Part shown: piece by piece, positions 1 to 5,916 of the stretch
How the letters are laid out: every line of letters begins with the position of its first letter
Numbering within the stretch: position 1 is the first letter of the stretch
Virus record (IMG/VR): IMGVR_UViG_3300044614_000864
Location: 1 to 26,247 of that record
Direction: 5' to 3' (one strand)
Length of the DNA: 26,247 nucleotides
DNA from: a virus
The notes under the pieces: model-generated
The model's database searches: none
The model's input: only the letters and a program-made list of their open reading frames with translations
Told to the model about the DNA's origin: nothing
Made by a program: the position numbers and the translations under genes

Positions 1-68
1 ATGCGAATGTCCGACTCTTCTCGGCGGGCCTCTTCCTCGATGTAGGCGAAGGTGCTGATGTAGCTCAT
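1..68 (-). CDS. Start of an unknown gene (partial, runs off the left edge)
   Basis: Only the first 22 codons are inside the window, beginning MSYISTFAYIEEEARREE. The ATG overlaps the stop codon of the RecT-like gene in an ATGA arrangement, which implies translational coupling. The visible part is acidic and probably helical, and too short to assign. In many phages a nuclease or another recombination gene follows the annealing protein, but nothing in these residues shows that. Confidence 0.6.
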   Translation of the reverse strand, partial: MSYISTFAYIEEEARREESDIR

Positions 69-913
69 CGGGCGTTGGCCTCCGCTTCGACCTCTTGCCC
101 GTCAAAGTGCTCGGTGCCGCTGTCTTGGGCGTTGAGCAGGATGTCGAGCTTCCCGTGGATCAACTGGCAGAGGCTCGCGTGCTCGTCCTTGGTGAACGTG
201 CCATCGCCCAGCCGCTCGTCTGCCGTGCTGCGGAGCTTCTCCAGACGCTCGACCGTGGTCGCCTTGCTGACGAGGATGCGAGCCTTGCCCAGCGGCGTTT
301 CCGTCGCGAGCGTGTCGTTGAACTTGGGGCGGACGACGACGGGCTCGGGCTGCGTCACCTTGACCGCTGGGGCCGGCTCGGGCGTGGCGTCCGAAATCTC
401 GTCTGGGTCGTAGATGCCGACCGAGCCTTCCCAGCCGAGGCTCTTGAGCCCCGCCGTGATCGCCCGACTGCGAAGCATTGCCTTCGGGTGCTTGGCGTAG
501 TTGTCATTCGACGCCAGGCCAGCCCGCTTCGCGTCCTCCATCGTGAACGTCTCGACGTGCTCGTCGCCGTTGGGGTGCCGCAGCCAGACGACCGCCTTGC
601 CTTCAGACAGTTCCTTGAACTGAGCCCGTCCGCCGCACGACTTAAACCGCGCCAACTGCGAATCGGCCCGCTCCGTGACAGTGCCTTTGATGACCTGGAG
701 TTTTCGGCAGGCAGCCATCGTCCCCATGCCGAGCTCGCGGCCCATCAAGACAATCGCAGCGAACGAAACGCCGTCTTTGATGTGGCTCGGCAAAAAGCCG
801 GTGCGCCGCAGGGCATCACCCATGCTGACGAGAGAGTCGAACGATGGTTCCTCGTGCGAGGCGAGAGCCAACCCTCTCGCTGGTGCCGTGTTTGTGCTGA
901 TTTCCGTCGACAT
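65..913 (-). CDS. RecT-like phage single-strand annealing recombinase
   Basis: This 282-aa protein resembles the RecT-type annealing proteins of temperate phages, which pair complementary single strands during recombination and replication. The central part carries features I associate with that family: a GRELGMGTMAA stretch near residues 54-64, a conserved VIKG, a FTMEDAKRAGLA segment and a KHPKAMLRSRAIT segment, then a YDPDE motif near residues 167-171. The C-terminal 110 residues are variable and charged. The start has the Shine-Dalgarno AAAGGA about seven bases upstream. It overlaps the next gene by four bases, so the two are probably one transcript. The family call is by pattern memory, not a search; the phage recombination role follows from it. 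Confidence 0.75.
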   Translation of the reverse strand: MSTEISTNTAPARGLALASHEEPSFDSLVSMGDALRRTGFLPSHIKDGVSFAAIVLMGRELGMGTMAACRKLQVIKGTVTERADSQLARFKSCGGRAQFKELSEGKAVVWLRHPNGDEHVETFTMEDAKRAGLASNDNYAKHPKAMLRSRAITAGLKSLGWEGSVGIYDPDEISDATPEPAPAVKVTQPEPVVVRPKFNDTLATETPLGKARILVSKATTVERLEKLRSTADERLGDGTFTKDEHASLCQLIHGKLDILLNAQDSGTEHFDGQEVEAEANAR

Positions 914-983
914 ATCGCGTCCTTTCTGCGTGTGAAAAACAGCCGCGTCCCCGTCCTAGGTCTGCGGCAATCAACCTCCTGCG

Positions 984-998
984 CCCGGATCCTCCGGG
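984..998. repeat. Small perfect hairpin in the gap before the RecT-like gene
   Basis: CCCGGA and TCCGGG flank a 3-base loop, just beyond the stop of the 72-aa gene. No T-run follows on the minus strand, so it is at best a weak terminator or a processing structure. The rest of the 914-1004 gap has no clear promoter. Confidence 0.35.
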
Positions 999-1004
999 GG
1001 TTTC

Positions 1005-1223
1005 CTAGTGCGTTACGTCCTTGGCAGAGACCGCCAGCCAGCCGCCGTCGATTTCGATTGAGAGCCGGTCGCCGTCGATGTCCCAGATGCGACCGCTCCA
1101 CTGCTTGCCGCCCGAGGTGCCGCTGACGAAATCGCCGATGGCGAAATGCGTCTGGCGAGGGGCGGGCGTCTGGTCGGAGAGATAGGTCGCGGCGGCGAGA
1201 TACTCGTTGTCGTGGGCGTTCAT
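1005..1223 (-). CDS. Small phage protein, 72 aa, unknown function
   Basis: The protein starts MNAHDNEYLAAATYL and ends GGWLAVSAKDVTH. The second half (about residues 28-70) looks like a small beta barrel: FAIGDFVSG, then WSGRIWDIDGDRLSIEID. This resembles the SH3/KOW-like domains of small phage accessory proteins, but that is only a fold impression. I chose the ATG at 1223 because AGGAG lies nine bases upstream and a promoter-like pair sits just above it. A longer in-frame reading would run through the promoter region and has non-protein-like composition. Confidence 0.7.
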   Translation of the reverse strand: MNAHDNEYLAAATYLSDQTPAPRQTHFAIGDFVSGTSGGKQWSGRIWDIDGDRLSIEIDGGWLAVSAKDVTH

Positions 1224-1251
1224 TCGAGGGGGTCTCCTGTGTGGGTGCGGT

Positions 1252-1279
1252 AATGTACGGGCGTTCCGGTAGTCGTCAA
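1252..1279 (-). promoter_or_regulatory. Probable promoter of the 72-aa gene
   Basis: On the minus strand TTGACG (1279-1274) and TACATT (1257-1252) are 16 bases apart. A transcript from here would start near 1245, just above the AGGAG of the gene at 1223. This copy lacks the AGTAACG spacer element of the neighbouring promoters. Confidence 0.45.
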
Positions 1280-1335
1280 GCGTCCAGATATCAAGTTGTT
1301 GGGGAGTGAAAAGTTTGTTCAGCAGAATGGGTGCC

Positions 1336-1348
1336 GGTAGCGTTACTT
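1336..1348. repeat. Degenerate copy of the AGTAACG control element
   Basis: GGTAGCGTTACTT here is repeated exactly at 1366-1378, 30 bases away. The 14-mer AGCGTTACTTGCGT (1339-1352) also recurs at 2228-2241. Around this copy the -35 and -10 positions no longer match a promoter, so it may be a decayed promoter or a free-standing operator. Confidence 0.5.
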
Positions 1349-1357
1349 GCGTGCGGC

Positions 1358-1385
1358 ATGGTAGCGGTAGCGTTACTTCTGTCAA
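1358..1385 (-). promoter_or_regulatory. Leftward promoter with AGTAACG element in its spacer
   Basis: TTGACA (1385-1380) and TACCAT (1363-1358) are 16 bases apart on the minus strand, with AGTAACGCT between them at the same register as in the promoters at 1883-1910 and 2217-2244. It would drive the 72-aa gene with a leader of about 130 bases. The -35 box overlaps the TGA of the 47-aa gene. Confidence 0.6.
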
Positions 1386-1525
1386 CCAAGAATCCCGAGA
1401 AAGGTCAGCACGATCGAGATCGTGTCGTGAACCATCCGCGCGAGCGGCGAATCGGTGCCGAGCTCTTGGCCGAGGCGGATGAGCACGAGCGAGCGGATCG
1501 CGGCGTCCCAGTCGATGCGTTTCAT
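1382..1525 (-). CDS. Tiny unknown protein, 47 aa
   Basis: The reading frame begins MKRIDWDAAIRSLVLIRLG and ends in a hydrophobic tail, ISIVLTFLGILG. The ATG at 1525 has AAGGAAG eight or so bases upstream. The tail could be a short membrane helix or an amphipathic helix. It lies 77 bases downstream of the 75-aa gene and is probably in the same transcript, since no promoter is visible between them. Its stop codon lies inside the -35 box of the next promoter. No family is recognised. It is kept because of the ribosome binding site and the codon pattern, with moderate confidence. Confidence 0.5.
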   Translation of the reverse strand: MKRIDWDAAIRSLVLIRLGQELGTDSPLARMVHDTISIVLTFLGILG

Positions 1526-1602
1526 GTTTGCTTCCTTGCGAGTTTGAAAGTGCCACCCATTTTGCGGCTGTCGGCGGGCTGGGTGGCCCCACCTTGATCG
1601 GT

Positions 1603-1830
1603 TTACCAACCGGGGTTGAAGGGAGCGCCGCCGATTCCGATCAGCCGCATACCCCAGTTCGGCAGCGTGAAGGCTTGCATGTGGTCGAGCACCTCGGCAA
1701 AGCAACCAGAGAAAAACTTCTTGTCGCCTTCGTGGTCGGTCACGATCCAACCGCCATTCCGCGAATCGTGCTCGGCCTTCCAGACTTGGGTGATGCCTTC
1801 GGCGTCGTAGGCCAGCTTGATCGTCTTCAT
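1603..1830 (-). CDS. Small phage protein, 75 aa, unknown function
   Basis: The protein begins MKTIKLAYDAEGITQVWK and continues with a probable beta-rich core, GGWIVTDHEGDKKFFSG, then a helix FAEVLDHMQAF. I recognise no family. The ATG at 1830 has GGGAGA upstream. A longer in-frame start at 1908 is rejected because it would lie on top of the promoter at 1883-1910. The gene is the first of a short transcript controlled by that promoter. Confidence 0.65.
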   Translation of the reverse strand: MKTIKLAYDAEGITQVWKAEHDSRNGGWIVTDHEGDKKFFSGCFAEVLDHMQAFTLPNWGMRLIGIGGAPFNPGW

Positions 1831-1882
1831 CGTTTCGTCTCCCGGCTTGCGTCCTGCGAGTCTCACTTGCTCGCATGGCCCC

Positions 1883-1910
1883 ATTGTAGCGTTATCGTTA
1901 CTACGCACAA
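1883..1910 (-). promoter_or_regulatory. Leftward promoter with operator-like spacer
   Basis: TTGTGC (1910-1905) and TACAAT (1888-1883) are separated by 16 bases containing AGTAACGATAACG, a tandem pair of the half-site AACG. The outer GTAG/CTAC bases (1887-1905) are also symmetrical. Transcription would start near 1876, 46 bases above the ATG at 1830. The AGTAACG sits at the same distance from the -35 as in the sister promoters. Confidence 0.6.
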
Positions 1911-1954
1911 GGGGACTTGAAAAGATTTTTTTGGTGGGCGGTTTTCCTCGGGGA

Positions 1955-2209
1955 TTACGAGGGTTTCCGCTTGCGGCTGGGCTTTTTGACCCGCTCGGCT
2001 TTCCGGCGGTTCGACCGGGTGGTCAGGCTGCGGGCCAGTTCGAGCACGTCGGCCCTGTGGACGAGCCAGGCCCGCTCCCCAGCCTTCCAGCCCCGGAGCC
2101 TGGAATCGCCAGCCCCGAGGAGCCGGCGCAGGTAGCCCTCCGTGCAGCCGGCGTTTTCGACGGCTTCAGCGATGGTTATCCAATCTTTGTCGGGTGATGC
2201 CACTACCAT
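1955..2209 (-). CDS. Small helix-turn-helix protein, excisionase-like
   Basis: The 84-aa protein has a typical MerR/excisionase-type helix-turn-helix: DWITIAEAVENAGCTEGY followed by LRRLL, then a wing region GWKAGERAWLVHRADVLEL. The C-terminal 20 residues are strongly basic (RKAERVKKPSRKRKPS). It is transcribed divergently from the integrase, the usual place for an excisionase or a lysogeny regulator. The start is uncertain: ATG at 2218 has no Shine-Dalgarno and overlaps the proposed -10 box, while ATG at 2209 has GGAGG only two bases away and lies at the expected transcription start. The helix-turn-helix is clear; the exact role is inferred from position. It is a candidate binder of the AGTAACG sites nearby. 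Confidence 0.75.
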   Translation of the reverse strand: MVVASPDKDWITIAEAVENAGCTEGYLRRLLGAGDSRLRGWKAGERAWLVHRADVLELARSLTTRSNRRKAERVKKPSRKRKPS

Positions 2210-2216
2210 GCCCTCC

Positions 2217-2244
2217 ATCGTAACGTCAGCGTTACTTGCGTCAA
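2217..2244 (-). promoter_or_regulatory. Promoter of the helix-turn-helix gene with dyad operator
   Basis: TTGACG (2244-2239) and TACGAT (2222-2217) are 16 bases apart. The spacer holds AGTAACGCT in the shared register. Here it also forms a perfect inverted repeat, GTAACG-TCAG-CGTTAC at 2220-2235, which would suit a dimeric regulator. Control by the product of the gene itself is a reasonable inference. Confidence 0.6.
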
Positions 2245-2312
2245 ATTGGACTCCGTCCCGGCCCGGCCCTAAAGTTGGGTGACGGGCAAATGTCTAGTGG
2301 AGGCGAGGGGAG

Positions 2313-2341
2313 TTGGACTGTTGTACAGTAGTGGGTATAAC
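2313..2341 (+). promoter_or_regulatory. Integrase promoter with dyad in the spacer
   Basis: TTGGAC (2313-2318) and TATAAC (2336-2341) are 17 bases apart, a good sigma-70-type pair. The perfect dyad ACTGT-TGT-ACAGT at 2317-2329 covers the end of the -35 and the spacer, as an operator would. Transcription would start near 2348, 18 bases above the integrase ATG. This is a different sequence from the AGTAACG element of the leftward promoters. Confidence 0.65.
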
Positions 2342-2365
2342 AGCCATCACACCGGGAGAAACAAC

Positions 2366-3280
2366 ATGGAAACGATGACTTTGAAGGAACTGTTCGAGCG
2401 GTACGTCACGCTGCGGAATCTCAAGGGCAACACGGCTTCGCTTTACACGCAGTTGGGCGACAGGCTGACGAACTTCCTCGGCCACGAGCCGACGCTTGCT
2501 GACCTCGACGACCTCGTGATCGCGAGATACCTGCGATGGCGGGCCACAACGCCTGGCTACAAGGGGCGTGTGCCATCGGCCGCGAGTGTCCAGAAGGACA
2601 AGGTGATGCTACAGGCGGCGTGGAACCTCGCCGCCCGCAAAAGATGGGCGGCCGATTTCCCAGAGCTCCCGAAGATCCGCGTACCAGCGAGGCTGCCCAC
2701 GGGGCGGGCCTACACGTCGGAGGATGTGGCGAAACTCATCGTGCGGGCGAAGCGTCGGCAAGGATCGGTCGGCGGAAAGCGTGCCGCCTGGTGGTGGCCG
2801 ACGCTGATATACACCGCGTACTGCACGGGCGAGCGGTTCACCGCCCTGACATCGCTCCGCTGGGGGCAGGTCGATCTGGAGCGGCGGCGCGTCGTCTTCC
2901 TTGGGGAGACTCGCAAAGGCAGCACGCGCGACATCGAGCGTGAGATCACGGAAGACCTTGCCGAGATGCTGCTGCGTGAGAAAGGCCAGCCAGACGCTCT
3001 GGTGTGGGCCTGGGACCGCAAGAGCCGCAGCCAATGGGCGAGCCTACGTCTGCTCTGCCGCCTCGCAGGCGTGAAATACAGAGGCTTCCACGGCTTCCGG
3101 CGGACGGCGGCGTCTTATGCCGCGCTGGCCGGCGGACGGGCAGCCGCAACGCACCTGCTCGATCACGCAGACCCGAACCTCCAGAAGATATATGTCGATC
3201 CTCAAATCTGCCCCGAGGAGGAGATCAGCCTGAGCGCGTTGCCGAAGCTAGACCTTGACCAGAATCGTCAAGGCGAATGA
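2366..3280 (+). CDS. int: Tyrosine recombinase, phage integrase
   Basis: The 304-aa enzyme has the size and layout of a phage integrase of the lambda/XerC superfamily, which recombines attP with the bacterial attB. An N-terminal core-binding domain spans about residues 5-100, and the catalytic domain follows. The active-site residues can all be seen: R157 in CTGERFTAL, K184 in ETRKGSTRD, H242 and R245 in FHGFRRTAA, H267 in LLDHADP, and the nucleophile Y276 in KIYVDP. I chose ATG 2366 because GGGAGA lies seven bases upstream and a good promoter precedes it; the longer reading frame would start upstream of that promoter. It is the only convincing plus-strand gene. The attachment site was not identified. 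Confidence 0.93.
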   Translation: METMTLKELFERYVTLRNLKGNTASLYTQLGDRLTNFLGHEPTLADLDDLVIARYLRWRATTPGYKGRVPSAASVQKDKVMLQAAWNLAARKRWAADFPELPKIRVPARLPTGRAYTSEDVAKLIVRAKRRQGSVGGKRAAWWWPTLIYTAYCTGERFTALTSLRWGQVDLERRRVVFLGETRKGSTRDIEREITEDLAEMLLREKGQPDALVWAWDRKSRSQWASLRLLCRLAGVKYRGFHGFRRTAASYAALAGGRAAATHLLDHADPNLQKIYVDPQICPEEEISLSALPKLDLDQNRQGE

Positions 3281-3335
3281 CGGCGGCGGCGGCGCAGGGA
3301 AAGGACGAAACCCGCGCCGCCGCGACGCGCCGTCA
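3278..3335. terminator. Large hairpin between converging genes, probable bidirectional terminator
   Basis: TGACGGCG (3278-3285) pairs with CGCCGTCA (3328-3335), and GCGGCGGCGC (3286-3295) pairs with GCGCCGCCGC (3314-3323). GGG/CCC closes an A-rich loop. The integrase stop TGA and the stop TGA of the opposing gene form the two ends of the stem. There is no U-run, so termination may need Rho or rely on the stable GC stem alone. Four unpaired bases (3324-3327) bulge on one side. Confidence 0.6.
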
Positions 3336-3788
3336 GCCGATCTTTGCATCGCTGTCAACGAAGATGGACTGCCCCCGCCTCGCCCTGGCTTCCATCTCGG
3401 CGACCTTCGCCCGCGTGCCGGGTAGCGCGGCCGTCTTAGGGGCTGCGTCCATTGCCGCCTGAACCTCGGCGACGATAGCGTCCGCCTCGTCTCGAATCAG
3501 CATGGAGGCGTCGTGGATGAGCGTCTGATCGCAGCGGGCGGCGCGGGCCGCGTAGGTCTCGCCCTCTAGGGACTGCCCGCCTGCCGTCTCAGGATGAGCG
3601 AAGAGACGGACGGTATATCTCGCGTGTGCGTGGATTCGCGTCAGCCGGGTCAGCCAGTCGCGGACCTTCACCGGGACCGATCTTCGGATCGTCTCCTTTT
3701 CGGCGGGCGGTTTTTTTCGCTTTGCGTTTGGGCATGGGGCGGCCTTGGGTTTGTCCTGCCCGAAAAATGTCCGCTGAACGTCAGACAT
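3333..3788 (-). CDS. Unknown phage protein, 151 aa
   Basis: The protein begins MSDVQRTFFGQDKPKAAP, has a basic proline- and lysine-rich linker (about residues 12-38), then a mostly helical charged region containing VRDWLTRLTRIHAHARYTV and a long helix DEADAIVAEVQAAMD. I recognise no family. The ATG at 3788 has no strong Shine-Dalgarno, and the gene starts 26 bases after the preceding stop, so coupling is likely. It is the last gene of the long leftward run before the terminator hairpin. A basic N-terminus with a helical body would suit a nucleic-acid-binding or assembly role, but that is a guess. Confidence 0.6.
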   Translation of the reverse strand: MSDVQRTFFGQDKPKAAPCPNAKRKKPPAEKETIRRSVPVKVRDWLTRLTRIHAHARYTVRLFAHPETAGGQSLEGETYAARAARCDQTLIHDASMLIRDEADAIVAEVQAAMDAAPKTAALPGTRAKVAEMEARARRGQSIFVDSDAKIG

Positions 3789-3814
3789 GATGGCGGGCGA
3801 TTTTCGCTTAGGCG

Positions 3815-4213
3815 TCAAGCGGCGCGGGGATTGTGTCGCACGATGGCGAGCACGGCCCGGATCCCGATGCGGGCCTCGGGGCAACTGAACCAGAGGTTTG
3901 CAAACTCAACGACGCAGGCTCGGAGCACGAGGTCGAGGGCCGCCTTGTGGCTGGGCTTGCATCCCCACCGGGCTTCGATGTTTTCCCTCACCTTCGCAGT
4001 CGTGACGGCGATCGCGTCGAGCACGTCGTCAGCGGCTCGCGCACAGGAGAGTTTGCCAGCGATTTCTGCCATCGTCCGCTCCGGCCAGCACCGGCAGATT
4101 TCGGTAACGATCACGTCGCAGGTGTGCTCAAGCTCGGCGGCGCGTGGGCCGATTTGCTCGCGCACGGCGTCGCACAATTCCCGCAGCGTCAGCGTATCGA
4201 GAGCGTCGCCCAC
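3815..4213 (-). CDS. Unknown phage protein, 132 aa, probably helical
   Basis: With the GTG start at 4213 (GGAGG four bases upstream) the protein begins MGDALDTLTLRELCDAVR and is nearly all helix-forming. It contains several cysteines (LEHTCDVIVTEICRCW, GKLSCARA, RWGCKPS, LRACVVEF, WFSCPEA) at scattered positions with no metal-site spacing. The start lies 13 bases after the stop of the preceding gene. An ATG at 4318 would give a long overlap with that gene, with an arginine-rich shadow-like N-terminus, and is rejected. No family is recognised. Confidence 0.6.
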   Translation of the reverse strand: MGDALDTLTLRELCDAVREQIGPRAAELEHTCDVIVTEICRCWPERTMAEIAGKLSCARAADDVLDAIAVTTAKVRENIEARWGCKPSHKAALDLVLRACVVEFANLWFSCPEARIGIRAVLAIVRHNPRAA

Positions 4214-4226
4214 CGCACCTCCAGCA

Positions 4227-4544
4227 TCAAGGCATGGCCGGTGAACCAGACGCGGGCGACGCTCCCGGCACGCGGCAACGCCCATCGGGGCAACCGGGCT
4301 TTTTCTTGCACCGTTCACAGGTGCAGGTGCATCGCTGCTCTACGCGGCCGTCCGGCTTCCAGACGCCGTTGACGCACGTCCGGCCGCAGACGCACTCGGC
4401 GGGCGTCGGCGTGGGGGCGGCATCCCCGGCGACCATGCTGGCCCGTGCAGCGGCGACCGCAGCGGCAGCCCTCGGGTGTTCGAGGCTTGCCGACACGGGG
4501 TCAGCCGACAGGGCGGCGAGCGTCGCCAGGATCCATTCCCACAT
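4227..4544 (-). CDS. Small secreted cysteine-rich protein, 105 aa
   Basis: The protein starts with a hydrophobic segment, MWEWILATLAALSADPVSA, that could be a signal peptide cleaved after an Ala, though it lacks the usual basic start. An alanine-rich stretch follows. Residues 51-90 hold ten cysteines in the pattern CVCGRTC, then CTCTCERCKKKPGC and GRC. The spacing suggests disulphides or a metal cluster. ATG 4544 has AGGAG upstream. It is the last gene of the run of membrane-type genes beginning at 6974. A small outer-membrane partner of a lysis system (spanin-like) would fit the position, but the cysteine cluster is not typical of known spanins. Confidence 0.65.
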   Translation of the reverse strand: MWEWILATLAALSADPVSASLEHPRAAAAVAAARASMVAGDAAPTPTPAECVCGRTCVNGVWKPDGRVEQRCTCTCERCKKKPGCPDGRCRVPGASPASGSPAMP

Positions 4545-4546
4545 GG

Positions 4547-4810
4547 CTAGAAACTCCTGGCGTGGTCGATCACGGGATGCCCGTCCTCGCCGACCTGGTG
4601 CTGCACGAGGCGGGATTCCTTCGGCGGCTGCTCCGCGATGAGGGCGATCCAGAGAAGATTCTTCGCCGCCTTGGCGATCCACCGGAGCACGGGGCGGTCG
4701 TTCGCGGGCGTCGGGTTGACCGGCGACGAGGGCGACGACGAGAGCCACCATCCGGCAGACATACACACGAGGCAGACAATGGCGAGTTGCTTGTTGGTGA
4801 GTTGGATCAT
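4547..4810 (-). CDS. Small membrane protein, 87 aa
   Basis: One transmembrane segment is evident at the N-terminus, roughly residues 8-23 (QLAIVCLVCMSAGWWL), followed by a Ser/Pro-rich linker, a second hydrophobic patch (about residues 45-58, AKAAKNLLWIALIAEQ) and a polar tail. ATG 4810 overlaps the stop of the peptidase gene as ATGA, so translation is coupled. No family is recognised. The two hydrophobic stretches would allow a holin-like or regulatory membrane role, inferred only from context. Confidence 0.65.
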   Translation of the reverse strand: MIQLTNKQLAIVCLVCMSAGWWLSSSPSSPVNPTPANDRPVLRWIAKAAKNLLWIALIAEQPPKESRLVQHQVGEDGHPVIDHARSF

Positions 4811-5916
4811 GGGGCTAGTTGGTAATCGAGGAATGGGTTGGGCTTGCGAGTGAGCGTGTTGACGGCGGGCATGAGCCAGTTGCCATGATGGAGGTCGCGC
4901 CAGCCGAAACCGGCGACAGAGCCCACGGCGAAACTATCGAGCCCGGCAAGCATCCGGTCGACCGTCTGGCGATCGACCCAGAAACTCCCTTCGGGCATAT
5001 CGGCGGGCCACTTCGGGCCGCTGATCCACGACGGCCCCCATGAGTTTTGACAGAGCAGTCCGTCGCGCGGTGAGCCGTTCTTGGCGTAGCGCACCGAATG
5101 GAAGCACATCGCATGAGCCCATTGCCCACGCGCGGCGGCGAACGCATCCGGTCCTCTGACATTCTCGAAGCCGACCATCGAACAGACGGCGACCGGGAAC
5201 CCCGCCTCGATAGCGGCTGCCGCCTCGTCGAAGTTGCGGACGAGGGCGACGTGTTTCGTCGGATGCTTCTTTGCGACCGCGTCGAGCTTGCCCTTGTCGC
5301 CCTGGCCGCCGTTGCCCCAGTTGCCCCACTGCTTCGCCCGGTCGGCGGAATAGTCCGTCAGGTCGACGCCGTCGTAGGGCTGGCGGTAGATGACGCCCCA
5401 GTCGCGAAACCAGCGGGCAGCCGCGCCGCCGTAGGAGCCATCGCTCCACCCGCCACCGCCCTCGGGCTTGTTGCGGGCCTCGACGCGCGAGCCGCCGTAA
5501 CAACTTTCGGAACTGACGCGGAGCGGAGGATCGGCGAGTCGCCCCGTTTCCCAGTCGACGCATTGAGCGATCCAGACGGCGTGCTCGCCCCAGGCCCACG
5601 AAACGCAGTCGCCGATCCCCTGCCGGCCGCAAACCCAAGGCTTGCCGTAGCGGGATGCGTGAGCCTTGTACGCAGAGCGATAGAGGAACGTGTCGACGCC
5701 CTTCGCCTTGGCGATCGTGTCGGCACCGGCGTCACGAAAGAGCGGCTGGTCGAGCTCGGCCAGAAATTCTTTTACGCCCTCGGGGTTGGGCGCGTATCCA
5801 AACTGCGACCCTGACGGCGTGTGCCGCTGCGAAACGGCGAGGTAGACGGCGATGCACAGGAGCACCGCAGCGCCGACAAACTGCCACGCCTTGATCTCGT
5901 CAGCGCGTCGCTTCAC
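4807..5916 (-). CDS. Membrane-anchored papain-like cysteine peptidase
   Basis: The 369-aa product has an N-terminal membrane anchor (about residues 11-28, WQFVGAAVLLCIAVYLAV) preceded by a basic stretch, so the catalytic part should lie outside the cytoplasm. The hallmarks of the papain (peptidase C1) fold are visible: Q99 and C104 in RQGIGDCVSWAWG, H268 in WAHAMCFHSVRY, and N291 in CQNSWGPSW. The NSWG motif is close to that of classic papain enzymes. The GTG start at 5916 has GGAAGG upstream and overlaps the previous gene by 17 bases; the upstream ATG at 5961 is less likely. It sits among small membrane proteins where an endolysin might be expected. Its substrate is unknown: peptidoglycan cross-bridges, host envelope proteins or virion proteins are all possible. 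Confidence 0.8.
   Translation of the reverse strand: MKRRADEIKAWQFVGAAVLLCIAVYLAVSQRHTPSGSQFGYAPNPEGVKEFLAELDQPLFRDAGADTIAKAKGVDTFLYRSAYKAHASRYGKPWVCGRQGIGDCVSWAWGEHAVWIAQCVDWETGRLADPPLRVSSESCYGGSRVEARNKPEGGGGWSDGSYGGAAARWFRDWGVIYRQPYDGVDLTDYSADRAKQWGNWGNGGQGDKGKLDAVAKKHPTKHVALVRNFDEAAAAIEAGFPVAVCSMVGFENVRGPDAFAAARGQWAHAMCFHSVRYAKNGSPRDGLLCQNSWGPSWISGPKWPADMPEGSFWVDRQTVDRMLAGLDSFAVGSVAGFGWRDLHHGNWLMPAVNTLTRKPNPFLDYQLAP

Noticed and set aside
984-998. Hairpin as a Rho-independent terminator
   Set aside because: It has no U-run and only six pairs; it is listed as a weak structure only.
95-1126. Long plus-strand reading frame (343 codons) opposite the RecT-like gene
   Set aside because: It is antisense to a gene with recognised family motifs. 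Its Arg/Ala/Pro-rich sequence is typical of shadow frames in GC-rich DNA, and it has no Shine-Dalgarno.
1005-2244. CRISPR array or integrase arm-type sites as the meaning of the AGTAACG repeats
   Set aside because: There are only four copies at uneven distances with no spacers of equal length. The alignment with promoter boxes fits operators better; arm-type binding is not excluded but has no independent support.
3594-4641. Plus-strand frames beyond the integrase (216, 179 and 165 codons)
   Set aside because: They overlap one another and lie over minus-strand genes with good starts; no motif is recognised.
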